Below, piece by piece: positions 34,885-45,839 of a stretch of 64,000 nt of DNA. The translations under genes and the position numbers were made by a program. The notes below the pieces were generated by a model that did no database searches, was not told the DNA's origin, and worked only from the letters and a program-made list of their open reading frames with translations. Location: assembly GCA_963920525.1 (NCBI GenBank), contig OY986435.1, positions 297,711,708-297,775,707 of the forward strand, read 5' to 3'. The first letter of the stretch is position 1, and every line of letters starts with the position of its first letter. The DNA comes from Dichetophora obliterata (taxonomy: Eukaryota > Arthropoda > Insecta > Diptera > Sciomyzidae).

Positions 34885-34944
34885 ATGAAATCAATATTGA
34901 TTTGTATGCTAGTTGCAGCATTTTTCCTTATTTTGGCAGTGTAG
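34885..34944 (+). pseudogene. Signal-peptide ORF ending in TAG, possible broken small secreted peptide gene
   Basis: ATG opens MKSILICMLVAAFFLILAV then TAG. The 19 residues form a textbook signal peptide: a positively charged start, a hydrophobic core and small residues. Right after the stop the frame continues PKAFNVLV before another stop, so one CAG-to-TAG change would turn a short secreted peptide (a Q-P junction) into this truncated form. A TATATAAG box lies 79 bp upstream. A MITE begins 72 bp after the stop and may have removed or displaced the rest. I do not recognise the mature peptide. It may equally be a chance ORF. Confidence 0.35.
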
Positions 34945-35015
34945 CCAAAAGCTTTTAACGTTCTTGTATGAAAAAACATTTAAAATAACATTAAAAATAT
35001 AGAAGAAAAAAAATA

Positions 35016-35408
35016 AGGGTTCTCATCTAAGAACGTAAACATGTATAGCATTTAAACTTTTGATGTGCGATAAAGTGTAAATAGCGTAAATGTTGACAAA
35101 ATGGCGGCTGCGGCTACGACAACATTATGACTTTTTTAAATTTTAAACCTTTTAAAAACCTTCATTAGCACAGAAAAATAAATAAAACGTGTTCATATTT
35201 ACTCCAACTACTTTAAATATGTAATGATTAGCGCCAAAGACAACCCTAATTCACACACGTATATTTACATGCTAGTTTACACTACAAAATAGGCTCGGAG
35301 ATTATGTAAACTCACGCCCATACAAATTTTGACAGATAGTTTACGCGCATGTAAGTTCGCAAGGTTTACAATACTTACGGGTCAGTTACATGCTTAGATG
35401 AGAACCCT
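35016..35408 (+). mobile_element. TA-flanked MITE, copy 1
   Basis: The 393-bp element starts AGGGTTCTCATCTAAG and ends with the complement CTTAGATGAGAACCCT. TA lies on both sides (35014-35015, 35409-35410), as for Tc1/mariner-type insertions. The interior includes AAAATGGCGGCTGCGGC and AGCGCCAAAGACAACCCT. A second, inverted copy lies at 58242-58630 with high similarity throughout. No coding sequence. Confidence 0.85.
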
Positions 35409-35410
35409 TA

Positions 35411-37520
35411 TTGTTTTAATCACTTTTCCCAACTGAGATCATTACAATTAACTAAATTTTAGCAAAAATTTATAGTAAATAATAAAGAAAAATTAAACTT
35501 CATGCAAATTTTTAAATTCTACAAATCCAGAGTATAATAAAACCAATCGTACCAACTTGCGAGCTCAACGGTAAATTATTAAAAAACTTTCTTTAACCTC
35601 TTAAAATCATTAAAAAAAGCAGTCAGGAGAAGTCATGAAATCCATGCTGGACCACGCACACACTCTCCCCTGCACTTCGAAGTGCCACGGTAATGTTGGT
35701 GGCAACCAAGCAGAGCGAGCGAAACAACAAAGTGACTGACGTACTTGCTTGTAAGATTTCGTGTTTAAAAATGTTAATCTGACAATTTTAATAAATTATA
35801 TTAACCCACAATGCTGCGTGCATCCATAAAACTCAGCTCGACTTGCTGTTGCGGTTCTCGCAGGAGTCAACATCAACGTAGCAGGAAACGACAAAATGGC
35901 GCAGAGGACGGACGATTGTTTGTTGGAAGCACGTTTATAAAAAATTTCGGTCGTTTGGGGGTGGGAAAAGGAGGGAGAACTACACCAGATTAAATATTGC
36001 AGTGGGCTAACATGAGAATGTGAGTGAGTGATGACCGTTGCTTGATTGCAATTGTGATGTTTGTGTGTATGTGTGTGTATGCGTGTGTGTTTGCAAGCGT
36101 CAGGATAATCATATACTAAGAGCGTGCTACAAAAAATGTTTTCACACGATACCAACTACAGTACGTAAAAATACATCGAAAATACATTTCTACTAAAAAA
36201 CACATTCACACACATGCACACAAATACACCTTGTTGGCAACATTGTTTGCTTTAAGTGTTGCTTTTGTTGTTCTAACGCGGCGGTACCCTGTTGTTGACT
36301 TTAATTTACCGGGTCAGTCGTTAAACCTACATATGTATATGCGGGTACATAATATGTATCAGCTTCACATGACAAGCTGTTGGGTACACAAGGCGGCCTT
36401 GTATACGTTTTTTTTTTGTTTCTCTGGTTTTTTTGGTAGTTTAAATTTGATGTATTTGTGTGTTAGCCATGTGTTGGCGCAAGTTTTTGATTTATTAATT
36501 TTTTTTTCTTTGCAATTTAAGTGGAAGCACCGATATTGAGTTTTACAAAATCTTTCTTTTTTTATTAAAACCTTTTTCTTGTATTACTTTGCTGATTAAT
36601 CTTTGCATTCGACGGATATAGATGTATTTTCTCCAGCTGATTTATTTTATTTTGGCATTAAAAAAGTCCAAGTCAAGGCTTGGCAATTTTTGGGTAATAC
36701 TTTGAGTAGAAATGTAATGATTTTTTTAGGAACTTGGGATGTATGTATATATTTAGTTATGGTTCTGTTTCTATTCTGTGCTAATCATATATGATACAAA
36801 GAACTGCAGATAAAATATTGCGCATGTCCGCTATCTTTGTTGTGACGTAGTTCGAGCTTGTCAAAGTGGCTAAATAAAAACGTAGTCCCAATATATTTAA
36901 AGGGGATAATTTATTTATAGCGATGAAAAAATATCGACATTTTCTTATTGAAACTTGGTTTATTGAAATGAAATAAATAAAATTATAAATATATTTATAA
37001 ATAAATTTAAGCGAATTTATTTTTCAGCACTATTATTGAAAAGAAATGCATATTTAATAGGGGTGTTTTCTCCCATTTATTCTCCTACACAAAAAAATAG
37101 CTACGTTACTTGATGTGTTTGACAGCACTTTGATTGCTTTGTTTTCATTTTCTTGTTCTTTTCGTTTGTTTTTTCGTTTGTTCAAAAAATTGTAAATTCA
37201 TTTTATGGCCCGAATTAAAATCGTTGTTATTCTCATCAAAAGCATGTAAAACTTTAGTACTAATTTTAATTACATAAAATATAATTGAAAAGGAAAATTT
37301 ACGCGTACTATAAGTGCAAAATATTAGAAATTGACTTAAAAAATGCAATATTTCTTAAATGCTTGTGTTTACTTTTTGCTTTTTCACATTTTCTTTTGTA
37401 TGTATGCACCACGTGTTACAGCTGACAAGCTCGAGTGACGTAGTGCGCAGAAGATTTCATTTTTTGCGCACGGAGTTAGCTATCTGTATATCTTTGTTTC
37501 ATGCTAATCATAGACAAAAT
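35411..37520. other. Spacer with weak inverted repeats
   Basis: No gene recognised. (TG)n lies near 36057-36090. A segment near 36840-36865 (GACGTAGTTCGAGCTTGTCA) is mirrored near 37423-37446 (TGACAAGCTCGAGTGACGTAG), suggesting an old MITE of about 0.6 kb directly left of the Harbinger element; the flanking parts of the arms match poorly. Confidence 0.4.
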
Positions 37521-37967
37521 TTATAGCATTAATTTCTAACCCTAACGATATGGCCAACGAACGATGATTACTCGAACGATGACGTAATAAGTTGAAAGTC
37601 TGCATCTCTATCCATTGTGCTCGGCAACCCTTACGTGAATCTTACGTTCCTTACGTCAATCTAATATGTTGACGTAAGAAGTTGTCAAGAGTAGCATTGC
37701 CTGATCAGACATTTTCATTGATTTCTTAAGATTATCTAGTTTATTTAAAAATTTCATATGGTTTGCCTTTGTTTTTTTTTGTGTTGGCAACGCTTATGTT
37801 CACTTTGTCTAATTGTCATGTCAGCTGTTTTTATTTACATTGGATTTTGTGTTTTTAACAATTCTGTTGATTTTTCAAGTGATAAGTGCTTTGCGAAGTG
37901 ATTGTTATTAATTTATTACTAATTATTATTATAAAATTGTTTTTAAACCAATTCGCGACGTGTTGCA

Positions 37968-40031
37968 ATGTATGCAGCTATTGCAGTATTCGATTTTGAG
38001 AGGCTGGATGAAATAGAGCTCAGGGTGGAGCGACGAAGATTGCGTGACCGCACAAATGTTCTGGAATTGAAAGATACTGAGTAAGTATATTATTTTATTC
38101 TTTCAAGTGCTTCACAGCCTTCGATCACTGACCAGAAACTTGCAACGCCATAATTTAAATGAAGACATGAGTGGATGAAAGTGATATCCTCACCTGCATG
38201 CCAAAACCATGAAAGTGAAAAAATTCAGTTTTGGGTTTATTGCTGTTTCTGATGCAGTTTTATTTAAGGAACATTGTACCAACATATGGAATAAGAATGT
38301 AGATCAGATCTGCTGCAATACTACAGTTCTGAATCAGAGAATGTGTTTTTTTATATTTTCATCATGCCAAAAAAATGAATGTGCCACATTCGTTTTTCTG
38401 GCACAAATATTTAAACAAAATTGAAATTTTTCTGCTTGCCAAAAAATTAATGTGTTCTAAAATCCTTTATTAGTGAGGTAGGCCAACCCAATTTAAATCA
38501 TAAATCATAAATTAAAGAATTTTGTTGTGCCGACATGCGTTAAATATTTGCAGCCATTTGCCTTGTTGACAATTAAAAACAAAATCCTTTTTTTTTGGTA
38601 GAATTTTGCAGGGAATAAGAGTTTGCAAAAAATTTGATGAAATGGGTGCATTTTGTATCGTAGTAAACATAAACATAGAAATCATTTTTTTTACGAAAAA
38701 AATTGACGCCATTTAGCGAATCCTTAACCGATTTCGATGTTTGTAAGTTCAATGGAAAGGTATTGTAACTTTTATAAATGGCGTGAAGCACTTATAAATC
38801 AGTTTCTAATCAATGAAGTTGAATAACTTGAAATATTTTTCCAAATAGATTCGTGTCAAATTTTCGTGTGAGTAAGGTAGTGTTTCAGCAAATATTTGCT
38901 GCCGTCAGTATTCATATGAATACCACCTATAGAAACACTCATTTACCACCACAACTTAAGCTGTCAACATTCCTGCGGTTTTTGGCTACTGGAAGCTACC
39001 AAAAGTCAGTGGGAAATGAATGTGTTTCCAGTATGTCACAATCAGCAGTCGGTAAAGTGATAAATGAGTGTCTTACGATTTTCGAGGAACATTTTTGCCA
39101 GAAATGGGTTGTTTTCCAAAGGACTGATGATGAGGAAAATAGTGTTAAGGAGCAGTATTACGACAAGTTTGGAATACCAGGTGTTATTGGCTGTGTGGAC
39201 GGAACACATGTCCGCATAAAGTCACCTGGTGTAAATAGCCGACATTTATTTCATAATAGAAAAGGATTCTACAGTCTCAATGTGATGGTCGTAAGTATTA
39301 GCTTTATATTTCTCGATTATATATATTCTCGACTAAAATGTTTGGTTTTTTAGATTTGTGATTTAAACATGGTTATTACATATGTTGACGCAAGACATCC
39401 TGGTGCGAACCACGACTCCTTTGTTTGGAAGTATAGTGCAGCAGAACAGCAGCTAAAGTCAAATTTTTTAAATGGAAAAAGAAATACTTGGCTTTTGGGT
39501 AAAGTTAAAAGAAACTTATTAATTTCATTATTATCATGCTTTTATAACTATGAATACAATAACAATTAACACTTCATTTTACTAATAACCATTTTAGGTG
39601 ATTCCGGCTACCCGTTGGAGCCATACTTAATGACTCCGTATAGGAATCCATCTGATGAATCTCAAAGCCGATTCAACGAAAGACAGTGCAAGGCACGAAA
39701 CGTCATTGAATGCTGCTTTGGTGTTTTGAAAAATCGGTTTCGCAGCATTATAGGTAAATATTTTTTTAAATTTAACAATACTTATAATCATACTAATGGC
39801 TTAATAGGTTCAAGAGGACTTCATTATTCTCCTGAAAAGGCCACTAAAATCGTAAATGCATGCAGTGCAATCCACAATGCATGCATTTTCCTCAAGCATG
39901 AATGGCCTCCTTTGAACCTTCGAGATTCTAACGACGACTATCAAAACACGAGCACTGATGACGTAGCAAACTCTGAGTTTACTAGCATAGCCACAAACAT
40001 AAGAAGACAAATTGCTGAGAGCCTGCAATAA
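37968..40031 (+). CDS. Harbinger (HARBI1-like) transposase, five exons
   Basis: Spliced model: 37968-38080, 38849-39290, 39354-39498, 39598-39753, 39808-40031, all with GT-AG introns and matching phases, giving 359 residues, close to the usual length of this family. The start was chosen because the short first exon (MYAAIAVFDFERLDEIELRV...) joins in frame to FVSNFRVSKVVF, the conserved N-terminal helix region. Catalytic DDE residues are visible: D155 in GCVDGTHVRIK, D206 in ARHPGANHDSFVW (D235 in GDSGYP is also conserved), E271 in RNVIECCFGVLKNRF. A helix-turn-helix-like segment lies around residues 75-115. In such elements the transposase cuts and pastes the transposon at TWA sites with help from the Myb-like protein. 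Intron 4 (54 bp) is in frame and stop-free, so retention would still yield a protein. No stop or frameshift was found. Confidence 0.9.
38483..38692 (+). repeat. Direct repeat copy A, in transposase intron 1
   Basis: About 210 bp beginning CCAACCCAATTTAAATCATA and containing TTGTGCCGACATGCGTTAAA. It matches 40213-40422 closely in the same orientation, with small indels. Confidence 0.85.
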
Positions 40032-40050
40032 GCAAGTATTCCTATAACAG

Positions 40051-40172
40051 GCAGCGTTGATGAGTTGATGTAGCAGTCAACAAAACAATGCTGTCCGGTC
40101 TGCTTGTGAATTTTAGATCACTAAGACCGCTGATGAGTTGGTGTAGCGGCCAACGAAACAGCATTATCCGAT
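40051..40172 (+). repeat. Tandem duplication, about 75-bp period
   Basis: TGATGAGTTGATGTAGC and the following CAACAAAACA segment recur about 75 bp later as TGATGAGTTGGTGTAGC and CAACGAAACA, in the 3' flank of the transposase gene. Confidence 0.6.
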
Positions 40173-40212
40173 CTTTAATATTTAAATCATATTTAAATTT
40201 ATTTCAATTTAA

Positions 40213-40422
40213 CCAACCCAATTTAAATCATAAATAATAATCATAAATTAAAGAATTTTGTTGTGCCGACATGCGTTAAATATTTGCAGCCTTGTTGACA
40301 ATTAAAAACAAAATCCTTTTATTTTGGGTAGAATTTTGCAGGGAATAAGAGTTTGCAAAAAATTTGACGAAATGGGTGCGTTTTGTATCGTTGTAAACAT
40401 AAACATGGAAATCAGTTTTTTA
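40213..40422 (+). repeat. Direct repeat copy B, after the transposase stop
   Basis: Same sequence as 38483-38692, about 1.73 kb downstream and 180 bp past the transposase stop codon. The pair brackets exons 2-5. It could be a duplication or two insertions of one small element. Confidence 0.85.
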
Positions 40423-40495
40423 CTCAATAAAATTTAAGAAAATAGCTTCTAATATTAATACTATTTTAATTAATATTATTGCTTTTTAATAATAT

Positions 40496-40713
40496 GTTGA
40501 TTTTATATTATTTAAATACAAATTCTAAATGTTTGATAGTTTAAATCATACTTGATTTAAAATACAGTTAGAATTTGTAATTAAATCATATAAAATCAAC
40601 CTAATAAATAACAAGGTCATTTAGAAAAAACTTTAACTTTTTAATATTATTTAATTACTATAATAAATTGGGCTTTATACGGAGGGCTTTGGCCGGAGCC
40701 CAATTTATTATAG
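40496..40713. repeat. Two hairpins between the convergent Harbinger genes
   Basis: First, TTGATTTTATATTATTTAAA...CAAATTCTAA near 40496-40530 is mirrored at about 40568-40605. Second, CTATAATAAATTGGGCT (40658-40674) pairs perfectly with 40697-40713, a 17-bp stem with a 22-nt loop. Their place between two gene 3' ends suggests a role in transcript ends, by inference. Confidence 0.65.
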
Positions 40714-41265
40714 CAACAAACGACAGAAGGCCGAAACAATATCAATATTGTTTAATTATTTATAAAATTTTTAAATCTTGATTAATATTTGAATCTGAGC
40801 TATACATCTTTAAAAAAAATTTTGTTCTAAAGTGTTTGGTGAAGTGGAAAAACAAATGTCACCACGAGATTCCTCATAATAAAATTAAGTGAAAACATTA
40901 CAATTATCAAATACAGATTTTCGTGCCGCACAGTGTTATTATTGGAGATTACAATAACATCATATTATAAACAAGTTCTTAAGAGATCATCGTATATTTA
41001 AGTATCACAAAAATTCATATTACATTATAATGTATAGAGGTACATTTTTTATATATATTTATATATGTAGAATATTTTTAAATATAAATATATAAAAAAA
41101 CAAAAAAGTATAAAAAATTAACAAAACAATTCATTAGAAAGGTGAAAAGATAAAATTAAAATTACTTTTAAATTCGTTGTATTAAAAATAAAAATGAAAT
41201 AAAAAGAAATTAAAAAGGAACTATATGAAAATAAAATAATATAAAAAATAAAATAAAGAAGAACG

Positions 41266-42228
41266 TTATGTGTTTTTCATTATATTAATGAATTCTTCTA
41301 GCGCCTGTGTCTGGCGTTCCAATATTTCGACCAATTTTGCCATAGACTCTGCAATGCTATTTGCGGCAGTGGCGATTTCTTTTGAGGATGCTGCTTGAAT
41401 TTTAGCAGATTTGGCCTGCTCTCTAGCTGACTCCCCAATAGTTTGTTGGAAGTTTCTCTTCCTTCGTGGAGATTTTGAAAGTTGTCGGGCTATGCGTGGG
41501 GTCTGTGTGACATTAATGGGTGTTACCATTGTTGGTGAAACTACTCCTATTTGAGTTGTTTGTCAAAAGTATGTCTGTCTGTGACTGTCTTGCTGGTGTT
41601 GCTGTTTGCTGTAATTCGTTTTGTTGAATTTGCTGTGCTGCAGGCTGTGTTGTTGGCTGTGACACAAGCTGTGTTGTTGGAGCTTTTGTTGGCTCTGCTG
41701 TTGTCGGTACTGTTCGGAATCCCAAAATTTTTCCAGAGGGTGCTGCTGCCTTAGACATTAATAATATCGAATCGATGACCTGCTCGATTTCAGAAAGTGG
41801 AGAGCTCTGAAAAGGTCCACCACCTGTCGCTTGAAGACTGCTGTTATTTTCTGCTATTTTTTTTTTGGTCCTGCTTTTTAAATCGGCCCAAATCTTAAGT
41901 GCAAGAAAAATAAACTAGTTGGGTCAAGACCATTCATAGTTTTAAAGTTATATCTTACCTTTTTCCATTCAGCAGCACTTCTTTGTGGTGGACCGTATGA
42001 GTTTACTTTAACTGCTATCTTCTTCCACAACTCATCGACGGATGCTCTATCAGCGCCATACGTAGGGGCGCCTCTGGCCAGATCTGGATGAGCTTCCAGC
42101 TGCTTAACTAGCACTTCGAACTGTGTGCTTGTTGTTTTTTTTTATCACTGAAACTTAACTCATTGCACTTTTTTCCTAATATTTATGTATTTGAGTTAAT
42201 ATATACCTTTTTTAACAGAATTGTCCAT
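41266..42228 (-). pseudogene. Myb/SANT-like Harbinger partner protein, two frameshifts
   Basis: Spliced minus-strand model: exon 1 42228-42207 (MDNSVKK), exon 2 42147-41959, exon 3 41893-41266. Exon 2 and the start of exon 3 encode a Myb/SANT-like DNA-binding domain: QFEVLVKQLEAHPDLARG, VDELWKKIAVKVNSYGPPQR, SAAEWKKIWADLKSRTKKK, the pattern of zeste/Myb_DNA-bind_5 proteins found beside Harbinger transposases. A P/T/Q-rich linker follows, then a C-terminal coiled-coil-like segment (SSKEIATAANSIAESMAKLV, EILERQTQALEEF). Two breaks: a run of nine A in exon 2 (eight would restore frame) and one extra base near 41560, since the natural continuation TTQIGVVSPTMVTPINVTQT lies in another frame. Such proteins bring transposase to the nucleus and the TIRs. 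Confidence 0.75.
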
Positions 42229-42486
42229 TTTTTTAATAATGTTCTTTAGCAAACAAAACACAACGATAACTTAAAAGTGTTCGTTAGATTTTGACGTCTG
42301 GCTTCGTAGTTTTATTAATCGTCAGGGATACAAATTGCAAGAAGTTACTGTGTTACGGCATCGTTCGCCAGCTGATCAGCTGTTCTCGTTGTTTGATTCT
42401 GTTCGAGCTACAAATTTCAAACACACGAACGATCAGTGTTTTGTACGAAACGATTGATCGGATAGAGATACAGAATAATGCCATTA

Positions 42487-44785
42487 GTCAGTGGTTGGAA
42501 ATTCGGAACTAATCATCAGAAGTCAATAGAGCTGAACGAGTAAAATAGAGCAAACATTATCAATGCAGAAAAGCATTCAATAGCGACTAAAATTGAAATT
42601 CTTACCCGGTCAACCATGAAAAATTATTTTTACAAATAGGACTTGGATGAAGAGAAAAATGTACTTATTTTTCTTGAATCTTAAACCAAATATGGAAGTT
42701 AAGAATTAACTTTTTTTGATGAAAATCACATAAGTTTTTGTTTTAGAACCTGCATTCTGATAAAAATCCAAAACCCAAAATTATGGTTTCCACAAATAGA
42801 ATATTATGAAAAATTAAGTATGACATTTTTTGTTATCTATTTAAATTTTAATTCTAATGTTTTATTTTTAATGTTAATTTTTAAGTTTTTTGTTGTTTTC
42901 TATTCTAATTTGCGGCATGCACATGTAAGCATATAAGAAACGCTTTCTTTCTTATATGCTTACATACCTGATAAATAAATATAAATACAAATACAAATAC
43001 ATTTTTTAACTACCCAGTTGGAAATTTAGCCCTTTTGTATGTCAGCTGGCAACATGCCTCGGAAGGTCAGGAGACATGCTCGCCTCCATGCTCGCTTATA
43101 TCTTTTTTCTGTAGGCATGTTATATGCTGGCATGTCTGCCTAATTAAATGTCGTAGCAGCAATGCATAATGCATCTCATAGTATAAATGCACAATCAATA
43201 CATATCTGCCAAATGAATTTCCATAGCAGCAATGTAATTTTATTCTAAATATTTTTTGGGTGAACTGTTATCGGAAAGACTTTATTTTTTTTTTACAAAG
43301 AATTAGTTGTGATAAATACTTTCTTGTAATAGTTTTTTAATTGATAAAAGTCTTTGTTATGTTTAATTTTTTGAGTACACTAGTTGATAAGTCTTGGATT
43401 AGTTACACAGCCCTTTCTACCGATCATTTCCTTCTTTGATATGCTTGATAAGCTTCATATCCTGTTCAGTAACATGTTTTCCCAGCCAGTCGGCGCACAA
43501 TGGCTCGTTCTGCCGGCGGTCGTGGCAAAAGCCAATTTTCGAGTGGTTCTTTTTTGCATACTTGATATTTTTATCAGATAAAGAAATGTTTGTTGCTAAG
43601 GAATCCGAAACTATAACTCATTTGGATGATTAGTTTTATTTGTATAATTCGTCAAATTTTAGTGATTTTTCATGTTCGCAAAATAATTATTTTTTTGAAA
43701 AAAAAATCACGTTCATGCCGAAATTTCTGAGAAACGTTTAAAAATATGGACATGTTTTTATCACAAAAGTAAGTATTAGACTATATGAAAAAACAGAAAA
43801 TAAAAACTAAGTGTTTTTTGTTTTTGTTTTTTTTTCGTTTTTCTAAAACACTGATTTAGCGTTGTTTTCAAACTTAACGTAGAGTTTCAAAAAATTCACG
43901 CGTAGTTACACGTTCTAGTTACTTAAAATGTATTTGATGGTTAGTTCTTAGCATTCCGTAAAAAACTCAGCTGCAACTATACACAGCTTTCTGCGCTAGA
44001 GCCATTTTTATGGAGAGGTCTTGGTTGTAGGAAGTTGCGTCCACCAGTATGTTATACACATTGAATCTTAAGATCCCTTTTGGACCACAATAGTCACAGT
44101 TAAAATTTTTTTGAAATCATCTGACTGGAAAGTTCACTTTTTTAAAAATTTCATTTTGTCAAATTTTTATAACCTTTTGTTTTTTATTTAGACATTCGTA
44201 TCTTATTGAAGTTTATTTATGCTCGGAAAAAGAAACAGACAACTTTGAATTGATTATTGGAATTTTTTATATCAGGTATTACGTCTAAAAATTACCAATC
44301 GATCCAAGAAAGTCAAGAGCAGGTAGAGAAAAGAGAAATATTTTAGTAACACCGTTCTTTAAGCATGTAAAAAAATAAATGACGGGAATTTCCCTTACAG
44401 ACAGTTCGACTACCTACTTTTATTATTTTTCTATAAAAAATTCTTAGGAGCAGGTGACAAAATGGTTAAAAAAAAATATATGAAACCGTGAGATTGTCTT
44501 ATTTGTATTCTCCGACAAAAATATTAAAAAAAATAAGACAGAAAACTGTTTATTAAAAATTCAGAATTATTTGAAATGTTTATAAACGCATTAGTAAAGA
44601 TGAGTTTAGTTTGGCAGTAACAAATCATTTGAGGTTAGCCGAAGAAAGTTTGAATGCATCTGATACTGACAAATAAATACATAAAATATACTGTATCATT
44701 AAAAAAGGTGGATAGAGTCACTTCGTATAAAAAATTGTTTCTTCTGCAAAATAAAGACTGGCTAGAAAAAGAACGGACCTTTATT
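42487..44785. other. Spacer; perfect 17-bp hairpin and a short duplication
   Basis: 42924-42964 is a perfect hairpin: TGTAAGCATATAAGAAA, 7-nt loop, exact complement. At about 43137-43230 a segment with CTGCCTAATTAAATG and TAGCAGCAATG is imperfectly duplicated. The frames at 43384-43633 overlap in two phases and look like chance. Confidence 0.5.
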
Positions 44786-44789
44786 TTTA

Positions 44790-45717
44790 AGTACATCAAA
44801 ATCTGCTAAAGGAAGAGCCCGAAAGTCTATGAATGAGAGTTTAACATATACAAAAAGAAAAAGCTAATGGATTCCACCAAAACGTTATCCACTAATCAAG
44901 TTTCAACAGTCTTGCAAGTTAAATACAAAAGAGATCAGCAACAAAAAAAAAAAAACGAATATAACCAAAGCAGTTATATGCTAGACCACTTTGACTGGAG
45001 AGGATTAATGACAGCAGTCCTACTCCACCGAACGTACATCCCACCAAGTATATATGGATTTGGGATTATCAAAAGAAAATTATTCATTAATGCGAGATTC
45101 TTTAAGAAAACATAATGTTGATGTTTTTCCAAGTTATGCTAATATAACAGCAGCGAAAAAAAGCAAGCTTCCGCTTAATGGAGAGTTTACTGAAATATCA
45201 GCTCAAGTGAAACTTCAAGATATGATGGATTATACTGCGAAAAGGATTATGGAAAGTATAAGCGAGCAAAAGTTCAGCACACTTCCAACGTGTTGACGAA
45301 GAAATAATTAAAAGGCTGCAAGTAATTCTCAATGTTTTATGCTGTAGAGAAAAAGTAAATGCCCACAAATACGGAGAATATGCCACAAAAACTGCAGATT
45401 TGCAGCAGCAAAAATATCCTGAAAAAACTTACGCCTACCGTTCATAAAGTGCTGGTACACGGTAAAAGTATTATAGAATACCAAGCTTTACCTATTGGAG
45501 AGTTTTCAGAAGAAGGACAAGGATCCAAAAATAAATACTTGCATCCAAAAATAATACATGCAAAATTTCAAGAAAGCGACAGAATGCGCGACCTTTCAAC
45601 ATGCTAGCACATGTCAGATCAGATAAAGAGCTAAAAAATTTTACTCTCTAGAAATGCTTAATTTATTAGATAATAATAATTATTCAGACATTGAAGACTT
45701 TTTTAAAAAAAACTAAA
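44790..45717 (+). pseudogene. Transposase-like relic, N-terminal part fused to C-terminal part
   Basis: In frames that shift several times I read LGLSKENYSLMRDSLRKHNV and DVFPSYANITAAKKSKLP, then AQVKLQDMMDYTAKRIMES (45060-45290), then EKVNAHKYGEYATKTADLQ (about 45350), VHKVLVHGKSIIEYQALPIG and EFSEEGQGSKNKYLHPK (45430-45560), and a C-terminus LEMLNLLDNNNYSDIEDFFK ending at 45717. From memory these blocks match an arthropod/Hydra repeat family of large transposase-like proteins, where the first group is N-terminal and the second C-terminal. The middle of the protein, where catalytic residues would lie, is absent. I cannot name the superfamily. Non-functional. Confidence 0.5.
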
Positions 45718-45839
45718 TTTTTGTAAATTACTTTATTTTGAATTATGTATTTAGTGCATAAGATATGTTAATAGTGTTTATGTATTTATGTATATAGTGT
45801 CTTATTTATGTAAAAAATTATATAAAATTTTTTTTCAAA

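Larger units (their letters stand above)
37524..42483 (+). mobile_element. PIF/Harbinger transposon with transposase and Myb-like gene
   Basis: The element is 4960 bp. Left end TAGCATTAATTTC..., right end complement TGGCATTATTCTG..., an imperfect TIR. TTA lies on both sides (37521-37523, 42484-42486), the TWA duplication typical of this superfamily. It carries the two genes expected of an autonomous PIF/Harbinger: a DDE transposase on the plus strand and a Myb/SANT-like DNA-binding protein on the minus strand, converging. Subterminal sequence at both ends matches the 709-bp MITE at 56163-56871. The transposase looks intact while the partner gene has two frameshifts, so this copy may depend on others. 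Confidence 0.9.

Noticed and set aside
35796..36155. 119-codon minus-strand ORF with HTH-repeat text
   Set aside because: Driven by the GTGTGT microsatellite; low complexity and no motif.
37476..37478. Alternative left target TTA of the Harbinger at 37476
   Set aside because: The sequence after it (GCTATCTGTATATC) matches the right TIR less well than TAGCATTAATTTC after the TTA at 37521-37523.
39369..40031. Three separate short transposase ORFs
   Set aside because: They are exons of one Harbinger transposase plus read-through of its introns, not separate genes.
41551..41754. 67-codon plus-strand ORF (Leu/Val-rich)
   Set aside because: It is the antisense shadow of the P/T/Q-rich linker of the Myb-like gene.
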